Assembly: GCA_910587695.1 (NCBI GenBank) | Contig: CAJUNC010000005.1 | Span: 57,529 to 121,528, forward strand | Length of the DNA stretch: 64,000 nt | Direction: 5' to 3' | Source: an uncultured Lactobacillus sp. | GTDB taxonomy: Bacteria > Bacillota > Bacilli > Lactobacillales > Lactobacillaceae | Shown: in pieces, positions 42,037-49,121 of the stretch | Numbering within the stretch: position 1 is the stretch's first letter | How the letters are laid out: the number at the start of each line of letters is the position of its first letter | Program-made: the position numbers and the translations under genes | Notes under the pieces: generated by a model | The model's database searches: none | The model's input: the letters and a program-made list of their open reading frames with translations, nothing else | What the model was told of the DNA's origin: nothing

Positions 42037-42954
42037 TTATTTAGCTTCTTCGATGGCCTTGCGTAATCTGTCACCAATGTCTTTAGTGATCTTATAACCA
42101 TAGTCAGCAAGTAAAGCAACTGATGCAGTTAGATCATAACCACTCCGCTTAGCGATCGCGTTTAAGTTCTCATCTGTCAATTTTGGTAAGTGTGAGTTTA
42201 CCGTTTGCGGTTTTTCCTCGTTGTCCGATTTAGACAATTGCGTCATATCAACGTTTTTAGAGTGCTTTGAGTCAGTTTTTCCGTCATCAGTAACATCATC
42301 TTGCAAGGGGGTAGGGTCTAGAAATGTTGATTTATCAGCATTTCCACCACTAACCCCCTTGGCATCACTACTGTTACTATTTACACTAGTATAGATAGCT
42401 GTAGTATTATTCTTATCTAATCTATTCTTATCTAATCTATTCTGCGTTAACGGTTTGTTAACAGGTTGTTTACACGATGTTAACGGTTTGTTAACAGATT
42501 CGGCGTTTTTGTTAACATCTTGTATTTTTTTGGTACTACCACTTGTTAACGCTTTGTCACAATCTGTTAACGAATGGTCAACCAAAGTAGATTGTAAACT
42601 TCCTTCTTTGACTTGGTATACATTAACTTCATCAATTTCAACCATTGATAAAAATTTTTGATGTATCGTTGACTTGTATCGATCACCTTGGATCTTATTG
42701 TTATTTACACGCCAATGACGTATCAAGTAGGTAGTAGGGTTCTTAAACTCGATAAGGAAACCGTTTGTTATAAGTTCTCTGATTTCGTCAATACTGCCAC
42801 CTAGCGCCCTGGAAGTCATTAAAACACGATCTGTGAACCCGTCATCATCTGCCGTCATATTGATGTGCATGTATAGCGCTTGGGCTTTGACCGACAATGT
42901 ATAAAAAGCATCAGACTCAACGACTGCCTGCGCTAGCATTCTTTTATTTGCCAT
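42037..42954 (-). CDS. Phage-type replication initiator with an internal origin
   Basis: A 305-aa protein. Residues 1-110 form a winged-helix domain common to replication proteins of lactobacillus phages (LSVKAQALYMHINMTADDDGF). The middle (about 135-245) is low-complexity, N/K/D/S-rich and includes NRLDKNRLDKN, encoded by the repeats of the predicted origin. The last 50 residues form a small helical domain. AAGGAGGCGG precedes ATG 42954. Lambda O-like organisation: DNA-binding N terminus, origin in the gene, partner-binding C terminus. The upstream 116-aa protein is a paralogue of its N-terminal domain. Confidence 0.75.
   Translation of the reverse strand: MANKRMLAQAVVESDAFYTLSVKAQALYMHINMTADDDGFTDRVLMTSRALGGSIDEIRELITNGFLIEFKNPTTYLIRHWRVNNNKIQGDRYKSTIHQKFLSMVEIDEVNVYQVKEGSLQSTLVDHSLTDCDKALTSGSTKKIQDVNKNAESVNKPLTSCKQPVNKPLTQNRLDKNRLDKNNTTAIYTSVNSNSSDAKGVSGGNADKSTFLDPTPLQDDVTDDGKTDSKHSKNVDMTQLSKSDNEEKPQTVNSHLPKLTDENLNAIAKRSGYDLTASVALLADYGYKITKDIGDRLRKAIEEAK
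42409..42571. other. Predicted replication origin inside the initiator gene
   Basis: Two tandem copies of ATTCTTATCTAATCT (42409-42438) form an A/T-rich stretch. Next to it are seven GTTAAC boxes in 126 bp: 42446, 42457, 42479, 42490, 42511, 42545 and 42566. The first two pairs are GTTAACGGTTTGTTAAC, 11 bp apart. One such hexamer per 4 kb is expected by chance. Iterons beside an A/T-rich unwinding region within the initiator gene is the classic phage origin design. Confidence 0.7.
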
Positions 42955-42967
42955 TTTTACCGCCTCC

Positions 42968-43316
42968 TTAGCGCAAGTAGTAGCGCTTGTTGTTTAGCCC
43001 AAGTTTTGCCAGTTCTTCGCCGTGTATCGTTGGTTTATAACGATCTTTGCGGATCGTGTTATTTATCAGCCAATCAGTGAGTACATAGAGTTTTTTGCTC
43101 TCCGAGATTTTGAGTAAGTAGCCTCGATTGATGAGTGCATCAATGTCGTTGATATCTGCACCTAAGTAATTTGCTAGCGAATGTACCCGATCCACTACGC
43201 CGTCATCGTCTGCGATCATCCCAAGATGAAAGTAAAGCGCTTGGGCGGTTAGTGGTAGATTATGGAACTTGATTTCTTCTGTGATACTTGGCGAGAAACT
43301 TCTTTTTTTAGTCATG
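42968..43316 (-). CDS. Stand-alone winged-helix protein, paralogue of the initiator N-terminus
   Basis: ATG 43316 has AGAAAGGAAG about 6 nt upstream, giving 115 aa starting MTKKRSFSPSITEEI. LPLTAQALYFHLGMIADDDG aligns with the same segment of the 305-aa initiator, and the two remain similar to DRYKPTIHGEEL / DRYKSTIHQKFL. It is the DNA-binding domain alone, so it may modulate or compete with the initiator. The frame also continues upstream into a primase-like remnant (43317-43603), so a 211-aa fusion product is possible. Confidence 0.7.
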
Positions 43317-43603
43317 GTTTGGCTTCCTTTCTGTCTTATGAGTCTTGCTGTATTGATTGCAATGCTACTCCTGTAACCATTCCCGTTTAATGCACTTGGA
43401 TCACGATTGATAAAATAAGCAAGTAGCTTTACTTGCGAATTTTGAATTATAGGCAGATTATCGAACCACTTCGCCACTGTCTGCGGATCGTTAGACGCTG
43501 TTAAATAGCTCTGGTCTTTGATAGGGCGCTTAGTATTTGGAACTAGTGGGAAAACCTTATAACCACGCTTCACAAGCTCTAAGGTGTATTGTTTCGGTGT
43601 CAT
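43317..43603 (-). pseudogene. Primase-polymerase (Prim-Pol) N-terminal remnant
   Basis: The first 50 residues match the start of bifunctional primase-polymerase domains (LVKRGYKVFPLVPNTKRPI ... TASNDPQTVAKWF), but the catalytic acidic motifs that should follow are absent. After NLPIIQNSQ the sequence changes character (YFINRDPSALNGNGYRSSIA), which may be the C-terminal end of the same gene joined by an internal deletion. GGGGG precedes ATG 43603. The frame has no stop and runs into the 115-aa gene. Confidence 0.55.
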
Positions 43604-43962
43604 TTGTGAACCCCCTTAAATGATCCCTCGTGCGTTTGCAACTGGTTATACAACTCAGGTTCAAAAAGTTTAATAGTTGGACCAAAGTTCTTTAAAATTA
43701 CTTGGATCTCATTCAACGTAATAAGTTCCTGTTTGATCCTAATCTTTGTAGCTTCCATGATTACATAGGTGCTAGCTAGACTACTGAGATCAGAATATAA
43801 GTCGGGATCTGTTTTGGATAATTTTTTACCGTACACTTTTTCTAAAAGGTGAGCTGTTTCAGGTTTAAGATCGTTACTCTTGATCATGCTTGTTAGCCCC
43901 GATTTTAAATTTTCAAATGAAGCTAATTTTTCTTGATTTTTGATTGTGCTTTCGTGTAACAT
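43600..43962 (-). CDS. Hypothetical protein, 120 aa
   Basis: Helical, charged protein; ATG 43962 has GGAAG 8 nt upstream and is preferred over an in-frame ATG at 43980. No recognisable motif. Its stop overlaps the ATG of the Prim-Pol remnant, suggesting that an intact primase gene once followed. Confidence 0.7.
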   Translation of the reverse strand: MLHESTIKNQEKLASFENLKSGLTSMIKSNDLKPETAHLLEKVYGKKLSKTDPDLYSDLSSLASTYVIMEATKIRIKQELITLNEIQVILKNFGPTIKLFEPELYNQLQTHEGSFKGVHK

Positions 43963-43982
43963 GTAATTACTTCCTTTCATGA

Positions 43983-44237
43983 TTAATCTTTGCGGTTTTG
44001 TCGTGATTGGGATGTGGGTGGACCACTGATAGGGATGTCAGTGGTCTTTTTCTTTACCCTCGATCTCGATCGTAACCACTCAATGACAAACGGTGTAACT
44101 AGCCCAGCAACTCCAAAGATCAACGTAAATACTCCGATCGCCAATAAATACATAGTCATTGCATATTTAACGCCGTCTTTGTCGGATCGTTCTTCTTCAA
44201 ACAAGTAGCAAGCGTCTAATTTGATCTGTTCTAACAT
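43983..44237 (-). CDS. Single-pass membrane protein, 84 aa
   Basis: N-terminal acidic part (MLEQIKLDACYLFEEERSDK), one or two hydrophobic segments (about residues 24-56, MTMYLLAIGVFTLIFGVAGL and on), and a basic C-terminal tail. ATG 44237 overlaps the stop of the upstream gene (TAATG). A strong plus-strand hairpin lies in its 3' end (44021-44051). Confidence 0.7.
   Translation of the reverse strand: MLEQIKLDACYLFEEERSDKDGVKYAMTMYLLAIGVFTLIFGVAGLVTPFVIEWLRSRSRVKKKTTDIPISGPPTSQSRQNRKD
44021..44051 (+). terminator. Plus-strand terminator-like hairpin within a minus-strand gene
   Basis: GACCACTGA (44021-44029) pairs perfectly with TCAGTGGTC (44038-44046), loop TAGGGATG, then five T. It points opposite to the operon, so it would stop antisense transcription. 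Confidence 0.55.
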
Positions 44238-44620
44238 TATGCGTACACTCCTTTGATCATTTGATTTTTTACTTTGATGACGTCACCGATATTCAAGATG
44301 TGCCAGTCTGTTACTTCGTACTTACAAAAGCCGATACTTTGAACGATAGGGACGATGTAACCCAATTTATTCAAGCGTTCCAGGTCCTTAGCCACTCCAT
44401 CAGTCAAACCACCTAGGATATAAACAAGGTGCGTACCGTTTGCCACAACTCCCGATGTGCTAGCCTGCATACATAACAAGCCATAAAGCTGTTTTTGTTC
44501 AAACGTCAACTTGTCGGCTTGCATCACTCTAGGCGGGATATAGATGTCGTCCTCTCCTGCGATGACTCGTTCCAAGCAAGTATTTAATTGCGATCGCTCT
44601 TTCTTGGTAAATGTCTTCAT
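44237..44620 (-). CDS. Hypothetical protein, 127 aa, winged-helix-like
   Basis: ATG 44620 has AAAGGAA 8 nt upstream; an in-frame ATG at 44647 is less likely. The middle (LTFEQKQLYGLLCMQASTSG ... LERLNKLGYIVPI) resembles a small winged helix as in initiator-type proteins. No catalytic motif. Part of the early operon. Confidence 0.65.
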   Translation of the reverse strand: MKTFTKKERSQLNTCLERVIAGEDDIYIPPRVMQADKLTFEQKQLYGLLCMQASTSGVVANGTHLVYILGGLTDGVAKDLERLNKLGYIVPIVQSIGFCKYEVTDWHILNIGDVIKVKNQMIKGVYA

Positions 44621-44713
44621 GTCGTCAATTCCTTTCTTGTGATCCATAAAGCTGACCTTTAAACCACCTAGCCCAGTGCTTATTTATCGTTATAGCTCTA
44701 TGGATCGTGTGCA

Positions 44714-44998
44714 TTATTCTGTTGTCTCGTGTTCTGCTAGCCAATCAATAAGCGTTTGCCGTTTGATGAGTAGATTCATCCCGTCGATCTTAACAACTGG
44801 CAAGCCTTTCTTTATCCATTTATCAACTGATGTCACTGACTTAAGCCCCATGAACCTAGCCACTTCGCTTTTAGTCATGTATGGAGCACTAGGGATGTTA
44901 GTAGCAGCTTTTAGCATAGTTACCAGTTGGCCAACGCTTTTAAAATCTTCTGCCAAAGTCATGTCTTCGGTGTCTAGTGTGATCGTTACTTTAGCCAT
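44714..44998 (-). CDS. Excisionase/MerR-like HTH protein, 94 aa
   Basis: C-terminal HTH of the excisionase type (residues about 41-90: MTKSEVARFMGLKSVTSVDKWIKKGLPVVKIDGMNLLIKRQTLIDWL). The N terminus is acidic. AAAGGAGAT precedes ATG 44998, which overlaps the stop of the upstream gene. It could be the excisionase or a regulator; a second HTH of this type lies at 46603-46788. Confidence 0.75.
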   Translation of the reverse strand: MAKVTITLDTEDMTLAEDFKSVGQLVTMLKAATNIPSAPYMTKSEVARFMGLKSVTSVDKWIKKGLPVVKIDGMNLLIKRQTLIDWLAEHETTE

Positions 44999-45347
44999 TG
45001 TCTTGATCTCCTTTGCTTAGATATTCCAGCCAATCGGTGCGGATCTGTGCAAACATTAGCGCTCGATTTCTTAAGGCTAACTGTTTGATCTCGTTCTTGA
45101 GTGGCTCGGTCGCTCTGATAAGTTCGTCTTGATCAGTTGCGATATAATAGCCAGTCTTTGCGCCATTTCGTACGCCTACGATCGGTACACCGTGAGCAAT
45201 TACTAGATCACGAATAACCTTTCTTACTGATCGCTTGCTTAGGGATGTCATACTTGCTAGATAAGCAGTAGGGCGGGTGTTATCTGCTCCATAGCCTAGA
45301 AGTGATAAGATTGTCCGCTCGTCTGATGTTAGCTGTCTTCGTTTCAT
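44991..45347 (-). CDS. Winged-helix DNA-binding protein, 118 aa
   Basis: N-terminal winged-helix (LLGYGADNTRPTAYLASMTSLSKRSVRKVIRDLV) of a type found in phage and satellite early genes, ending with a wing GVRNGAKTGYYIATDQDEL and a helical tail. AGGAGGTG precedes ATG 45347, which overlaps the stop of the preceding frame. Confidence 0.75.
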   Translation of the reverse strand: MKRRQLTSDERTILSLLGYGADNTRPTAYLASMTSLSKRSVRKVIRDLVIAHGVPIVGVRNGAKTGYYIATDQDELIRATEPLKNEIKQLALRNRALMFAQIRTDWLEYLSKGDQDNG

Positions 45348-45583
45348 TAGTGCACCTCCTGTTGATTTTGAGCTAATGAGTTGCTGACGCCTGCCATACC
45401 GTCACAAATAAAGTCTAGGCTATCTGTAATGAGTGGCAGTACTGTAGTAACTAAGTAAAGCTTGTCTGCTGGTTTCATCTCGCCGTTTTCTGATACGTAT
45501 GCTTTTAGCAACTCGTTTAATGTCCGTGCTCTGATTTGTAGTTCATCTAATTTATTGATCTCTGTTTCATTTGTATATTACAT
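45347..45583 (-). pseudogene. Frame with a stop at codon 2
   Basis: AGGAG precedes ATG 45583, but the next codon is TAA (45578-45580). The frame is then open for 77 codons (YTNETEINKLDELQIRARTL ... to QNQQEVH) and ends overlapping the next ATG, as a real operon gene would. A single CAA-to-TAA change explains it. A sequencing error or a rare non-ATG start downstream are alternatives. Confidence 0.5.
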
Positions 45584-45597
45584 TGTGCTCACTCCTA

Positions 45598-45828
45598 TTA
45601 ATCTTCTGGACAAACGGTGTCCGATAATTTGTATAGATCCTTGCTGTGGCTACTCAAAGCATCCCTTAGCTTTGGAAGTAGTTTAATCAAGTAAGCTTGT
45701 GCGGTAGGTTCGCCACGTCTTAGATCCATGATATAGGCGTCTAAAAGATCAGCGTACAAGTCAGCTTGATTTGCTAACTCGCCTAATTCTATTGAGATAT
45801 CTAATAGCTTTTCTTGTTCTTCTGTCAT
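45598..45828 (-). CDS. Hypothetical protein, 76 aa
   Basis: ATG 45828 has AAAGGAG about 8 nt upstream and is preferred over a distant in-frame ATG (45909). Acidic helical protein (MTEEQEKLLDISIELGEL, LYADLLDAYIMDLRRGEP). No family recognised. Lies 14 bp before the codon-2-stop frame. Confidence 0.65.
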   Translation of the reverse strand: MTEEQEKLLDISIELGELANQADLYADLLDAYIMDLRRGEPTAQAYLIKLLPKLRDALSSHSKDLYKLSDTVCPED

Positions 45829-45930
45829 GTTAAAGATCTCCTTTGGTGTATTTTGGGTTTGGGATGTGGGTTGACCATTGGCGGGGTGTTTAAGTTGGGA
45901 TGATCGCATCCCGTTAGCTTGTTTCTGTAA

Positions 45931-46587
45931 TTATTTAACTTCTCTCCATTCTGTAACTTGTAATGTGCCACCGTTTAACATTGCTTTGATCTGGCTAAAG
46001 GTCATTTGTGCCAATAAATAGCCAATTACACGAGTTTCAAGTTTCTTATACTGTTCTTGTTCTTCACTTGTTAAAACGTCAAGGGATGCCTTAGATTGCG
46101 GGTTTCTAGCTTTTTTAAGCTGTTTGGCGTTCATCCCTGTAACTGCTTTATATAGCAAGTTTGAAATATGGTTATAGCTCCAGTCGGTTCGGTGTTCCCA
46201 TTCTTTTACTGCGTCCGTCAATGTCTTTCGCAACGGTTTTTCTTCAATACGGTTGATTTTTCGCTTGGTTAGTTCATCTCTCATCTTAAAGAACTCAGAG
46301 ACTAGGGCTACTTTGAAAGCTTTAACCTGTGGTGTGTTATCTAAAAACGTAATAAGTGTTGTTGCTTGTTGCTCGTTCAAGTGATAAATCTTTTTAGGTC
46401 GTCCACCTTTTTTACTGGTAGGTTTTACGATTTCAAATCGCAAAACTCCAAAGTACTCTAAGTCTGCTTTATTACGTCTGATCAGATCCGAAATGCTACG
46501 GTATTCAATTCCTGTATGTTCTGCAATGATTTCGGGTGTCGTATACGGTTCATCTTTCAACGATTGTAAAAATACTAGTTCTTGCAT
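45931..46587 (-). CDS. Rha-family phage regulatory protein
   Basis: A 218-aa protein with an N-terminal Rha-type domain (TTPEIIAEHTGIEYRSISDLIRRNKADLEYFG ... GRPKKIYHLNEQQATTLITFLDNT) and a C-terminal helical domain with a second DNA-binding look (WEHRTDWSYNHISNLLYKAV). Rha proteins regulate phage early or lytic genes, and antirepressor activity is possible. AAAGGAG precedes ATG 46587. Confidence 0.8.
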   Translation of the reverse strand: MQELVFLQSLKDEPYTTPEIIAEHTGIEYRSISDLIRRNKADLEYFGVLRFEIVKPTSKKGGRPKKIYHLNEQQATTLITFLDNTPQVKAFKVALVSEFFKMRDELTKRKINRIEEKPLRKTLTDAVKEWEHRTDWSYNHISNLLYKAVTGMNAKQLKKARNPQSKASLDVLTSEEQEQYKKLETRVIGYLLAQMTFSQIKAMLNGGTLQVTEWREVK

Positions 46588-46602
46588 GATCCGTGCTCCT
46601 TT

Positions 46603-46788
46603 CTATTTGCTAACTTGCTTGTGTGCCTCCATAAATTCGATGATGTCGCTCTTTTTGATACGCTTGGACTTGCCGACAATGTAGACGGGTAAACCTGCAT
46701 CGATGTAGCGGTATAGCGTGTTGTGTGTCTTTAGGCCTAAAAAGTCCATAGCGTCTTTATAACTCAAATATTCTGGTTGTTTTTTCAT
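46603..46788 (-). CDS. Excisionase-family HTH protein, 61 aa
   Basis: First gene of the early operon. It is an HTH_17-type domain (LSYKDAMDFLGLKTHNTLYRYIDAGLPVYIVGKSKRIKKSDIIEFM). GAAAGGTGG precedes ATG 46788, preferred over an in-frame GTG at 46797. Position next to the repressor, opposite the integrase, fits an excisionase or early activator. Confidence 0.78.
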   Translation of the reverse strand: MKKQPEYLSYKDAMDFLGLKTHNTLYRYIDAGLPVYIVGKSKRIKKSDIIEFMEAHKQVSK

Positions 46789-46814
46789 AAAAACCACCTT
46801 TCTTTTTTTGATTA

Positions 46815-46930
46815 TTGTTAAATATTAGTCAGTTAACTAACAATTAACAATTTACACTAATCTATTTTTACTGTCAATAAATTGTTATATATTTTTGTAA
46901 GTTGTTATTTTTAACAATAGACTGTAAAAT
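46815..46930. promoter_or_regulatory. Divergent control region of repressor and early operon
   Basis: Early promoter (minus): TTGACA (46872-46877), 17 bp, TAAATT (46849-46854). Repressor promoter (plus): TTGTTA (46902-46907), 17 bp, TAAAAT (46925-46930). TTGTTA/TAACAA half-sites lie at 46815, 46838, 46845, 46882 and as the palindrome TTGTTATTTTTAACAA (46902-46917), overlapping both promoters. They are the best candidates for repressor operators. Confidence 0.7.
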
Positions 46931-46948
46931 ATGGTTGAGGTGAATAGA

Positions 46949-47530
46949 ATGTTAAAAAGTAATTTAGCTGTCCTTATGGCAGAAAGAGGCTTAAAAATTG
47001 CGGATGTTTATGAGCAAACCGGTATATCAAAAACCACTCTGATGTCTTTGGCGGATAATAAAAGCAAGGGTGTTCAATTTGAAACAATTGATAAATTATG
47101 TAATTTTTTTGGTATAGATGTGAGCCAGTTTTTTGTATATTCTCCGTATTTAATAAAATATATTGATAAAGTTGATGGACAAGTTATGCGGATAACTTCA
47201 GGGGGAGAAGTAAATAATTTTTATTTTCGATATTTTGAAATTTCAAGCGATGAAGATTTAACGGATGACGATAAATTTGGAGATCCTCAAAAAGAATACG
47301 ATTATTATATTTCTATAATGTTGGATACGCTTGGGGAATATGATAACTTTGATAAAATCTATAATAATTTAAATATTTGGTTTCAAAAAAATGTTACAGA
47401 AGAACTTTTTAAAAGAACAATAGATATTTTTAAAGAGGGCCACCAATCAAAAAAAGGTAAATATTTATGTGCTTTTAACATAGGTGTAAACAGAAAATGC
47501 GTATACAGAGAAAAAGAGATACAAGTTTAG
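46949..47530 (+). CDS. Cro/CI-type repressor, Stl-like
   Basis: 193 aa from ATG 46949 (GAGGTG upstream). Residues 1-65 form an XRE-type HTH (LMAERGLKIADVYEQTGISKTTLMSLADNKSKGVQFETIDKLCNFF). The C-terminal 125 residues (from about SPYLIKYIDKV) have no RecA-type cleavage motif that I can see, so it is not an obvious LexA-like self-cleaving repressor. In satellites such repressors are lifted by a helper-phage protein. The gene is more A/T-rich than its neighbours. Confidence 0.78.
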   Translation: MLKSNLAVLMAERGLKIADVYEQTGISKTTLMSLADNKSKGVQFETIDKLCNFFGIDVSQFFVYSPYLIKYIDKVDGQVMRITSGGEVNNFYFRYFEISSDEDLTDDDKFGDPQKEYDYYISIMLDTLGEYDNFDKIYNNLNIWFQKNVTEELFKRTIDIFKEGHQSKKGKYLCAFNIGVNRKCVYREKEIQV

Positions 47531-47872
47531 CAAATATTAGCGCCACGCCTAAAAATGTAGGGTTTTGTTGGGTAGTAGCCATTTTGACGTCGATATAGGA
47601 TTTTAGTTCAGGTTTTCTCAGGTTTTCGCCACAAGTGGAGAAAGTAGTATTTTGTAGTACTTCGGTTGTGGTTGGTGGCTAAAATTCCTACATTTTCCAC
47701 CATTTTTACAGCATGAGCGATCTGAGCCAGTGCATCCCTAAGCATTCCAATTCTAGGGATGTTATAGATCCCATACATATACAATCGAATAGATACCAGT
47801 AATAAAGCCGTCCTATCGTGCATTACTTTAAGCCACCTAGCCCGTGCAATTAAAGATAAAGGACTGATAAAC
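47531..47872. other. Non-coding stretch with three more doublets
   Basis: Doublets with period 10 at 47608 (TCAGGTTTTC twice), 47644 (GTAGTA core) and 47687 (CCTACATTTT then CCACCATTTT). A CATCCCTA...TAGGGATG hairpin spans 47734-47761. No credible gene here. Confidence 0.65.
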
Positions 47873-49012
47873 ATGGCTAAAATTACAGAGTATCAAACGA
47901 GCAAAGGAAAGTTTTACCGCTTCCGTGTATATGCTGGGATCGATGAGATGACTGGCAAAAAGAAATATATCAAGCGTGCAGGTTTCAAGACTAAGGCAGC
48001 TGCTAAAAAAGAACTGGTCAAGTTAGAGTATGATGTTTCGAGTGGCAATTACTTCAAGCCATTAGATAGCAAACTTTTTAAAGATGTCTATTTGATGTGG
48101 TTAGATCAGTATAAAACAACGGTCAAAGAGTCGACACTTAATAAGGTGCTGTCACTTTTTAAAAATCAGATATTGCCACAAATGGGGCTGTATCGGGTGG
48201 ATAAGCTAAACCTTGCTAACTGTCAAAAAGCGGTCAATGTTTGGGCTAGTAGTTCGCCTGCATCATTTAAGCAGTTGCTTGGGTATGCTTCTAATGTGAT
48301 AGATTTTGCTAAAAGATTAGAGTTGACCGATCGCAACCCGTTTAAAGATGTCATCAGACCACGTCAAAAGATAATACGTAGTGAACGCAATTACTTTGAA
48401 CCAATAGAATTAAAACGTTTCTTGACCATTGCGAAAAAAATGGGACTTAAAAACTATGCTGTGCTTAGAATGTTAGCTTATAGCGGTATGCGAATAGGGG
48501 AGCTTATAGCTCTGACGTGGGACGATGTCGATTTTGTAAATAGCACGATCAGCATCAGTAAAACAGTAGCTAGGGGGGGTGGTAATAAGGCTATTATACA
48601 ATCTCCCAAAACTTCAGCTAGTAAACGCTTGTTGGTCATGGATAACGAAACGATGCAGATCTTGAGACGTTGGCAAGTCAAACAAGCTAGTTACTTGTTA
48701 AAGTGTGGGATCAATGCGATGTCTAGCAAACAACTGGTATTTAGTAATACTAAAAACGAATTTTTAGCACGCTGTACGGTCTATGCTTGGGTAAAAAAGA
48801 TCTGTGCGATCGATACTAGTTTACCTAAGATCACCCCTCACGGCTTCAGACACACGCACGCTACTTTGTTATTATCTGCTGGTGCTAGCGTCAAAGAAGT
48901 TCAAACTCGTTTAGGTCATGAAAAAGTACAAACAACGCTTGATGTTTACACTCACTTGACTAAGCAAGATCAAAAGGCAACGATCAATAAACTTGTTAAA
49001 TATCTGGGATAG
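47873..49012 (+). CDS. int: Tyrosine recombinase (integrase)
   Basis: A 379-aa phage-type integrase: N-terminal arm-binding domain (KGKFYRFRVYAGIDEMTGKKKYI), SAM-like core-binding domain (about 60-150) and catalytic domain with Arg (SGMRIGELIALTWDDV), Lys (PKTSASKRLLV), HxxR (HGFRHTHATLL), His/Trp-position LGHEKVQTTLDVYTHL with the nucleophilic Tyr. AAAGGA precedes ATG 47873. It ends 19 bp before attR. Confidence 0.95.
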   Translation: MAKITEYQTSKGKFYRFRVYAGIDEMTGKKKYIKRAGFKTKAAAKKELVKLEYDVSSGNYFKPLDSKLFKDVYLMWLDQYKTTVKESTLNKVLSLFKNQILPQMGLYRVDKLNLANCQKAVNVWASSSPASFKQLLGYASNVIDFAKRLELTDRNPFKDVIRPRQKIIRSERNYFEPIELKRFLTIAKKMGLKNYAVLRMLAYSGMRIGELIALTWDDVDFVNSTISISKTVARGGGNKAIIQSPKTSASKRLLVMDNETMQILRRWQVKQASYLLKCGINAMSSKQLVFSNTKNEFLARCTVYAWVKKICAIDTSLPKITPHGFRHTHATLLLSAGASVKEVQTRLGHEKVQTTLDVYTHLTKQDQKATINKLVKYLG

Positions 49013-49031
49013 AGACCCTAAAAGAGCCCCT

Positions 49032-49102
49032 TAAATTTTTTGTAAGCGTAAAAGTGCTTGTTATAGCAAGTTTTGCCGATTGATAGTATACTAGATTTGA
49101 AT
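49032..49102. repeat. Right attachment site (attR), also the pgm upstream region
   Basis: 71 bp identical to 36731-36801. TATACT (49087-49092) lies 30 bp before pgm, so insertion leaves the pgm promoter region intact. AGAGACCC (49011-49018) just inside resembles the repeats at the left end. Confidence 0.92.
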
Positions 49103-49121
49103 AGATAAATGAGGTGATTAT

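Larger units (their letters stand above)
36731..49102. mobile_element. Integrated phage-satellite-like island, about 12.3 kb
   Basis: The element is defined by a perfect 71-bp direct repeat and a tyrosine integrase next to the right copy. It has integrase and repressor on one strand and a divergent replication operon on the other, then a late-type ArpU module. No structural, terminase, portal or lysis gene is seen. This matches the known layout of phage-inducible chromosomal islands. An integrative plasmid or decayed prophage are alternatives. A primase remnant, a codon-2 stop and a frameshifted peptide gene suggest partial decay. Confidence 0.8.
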
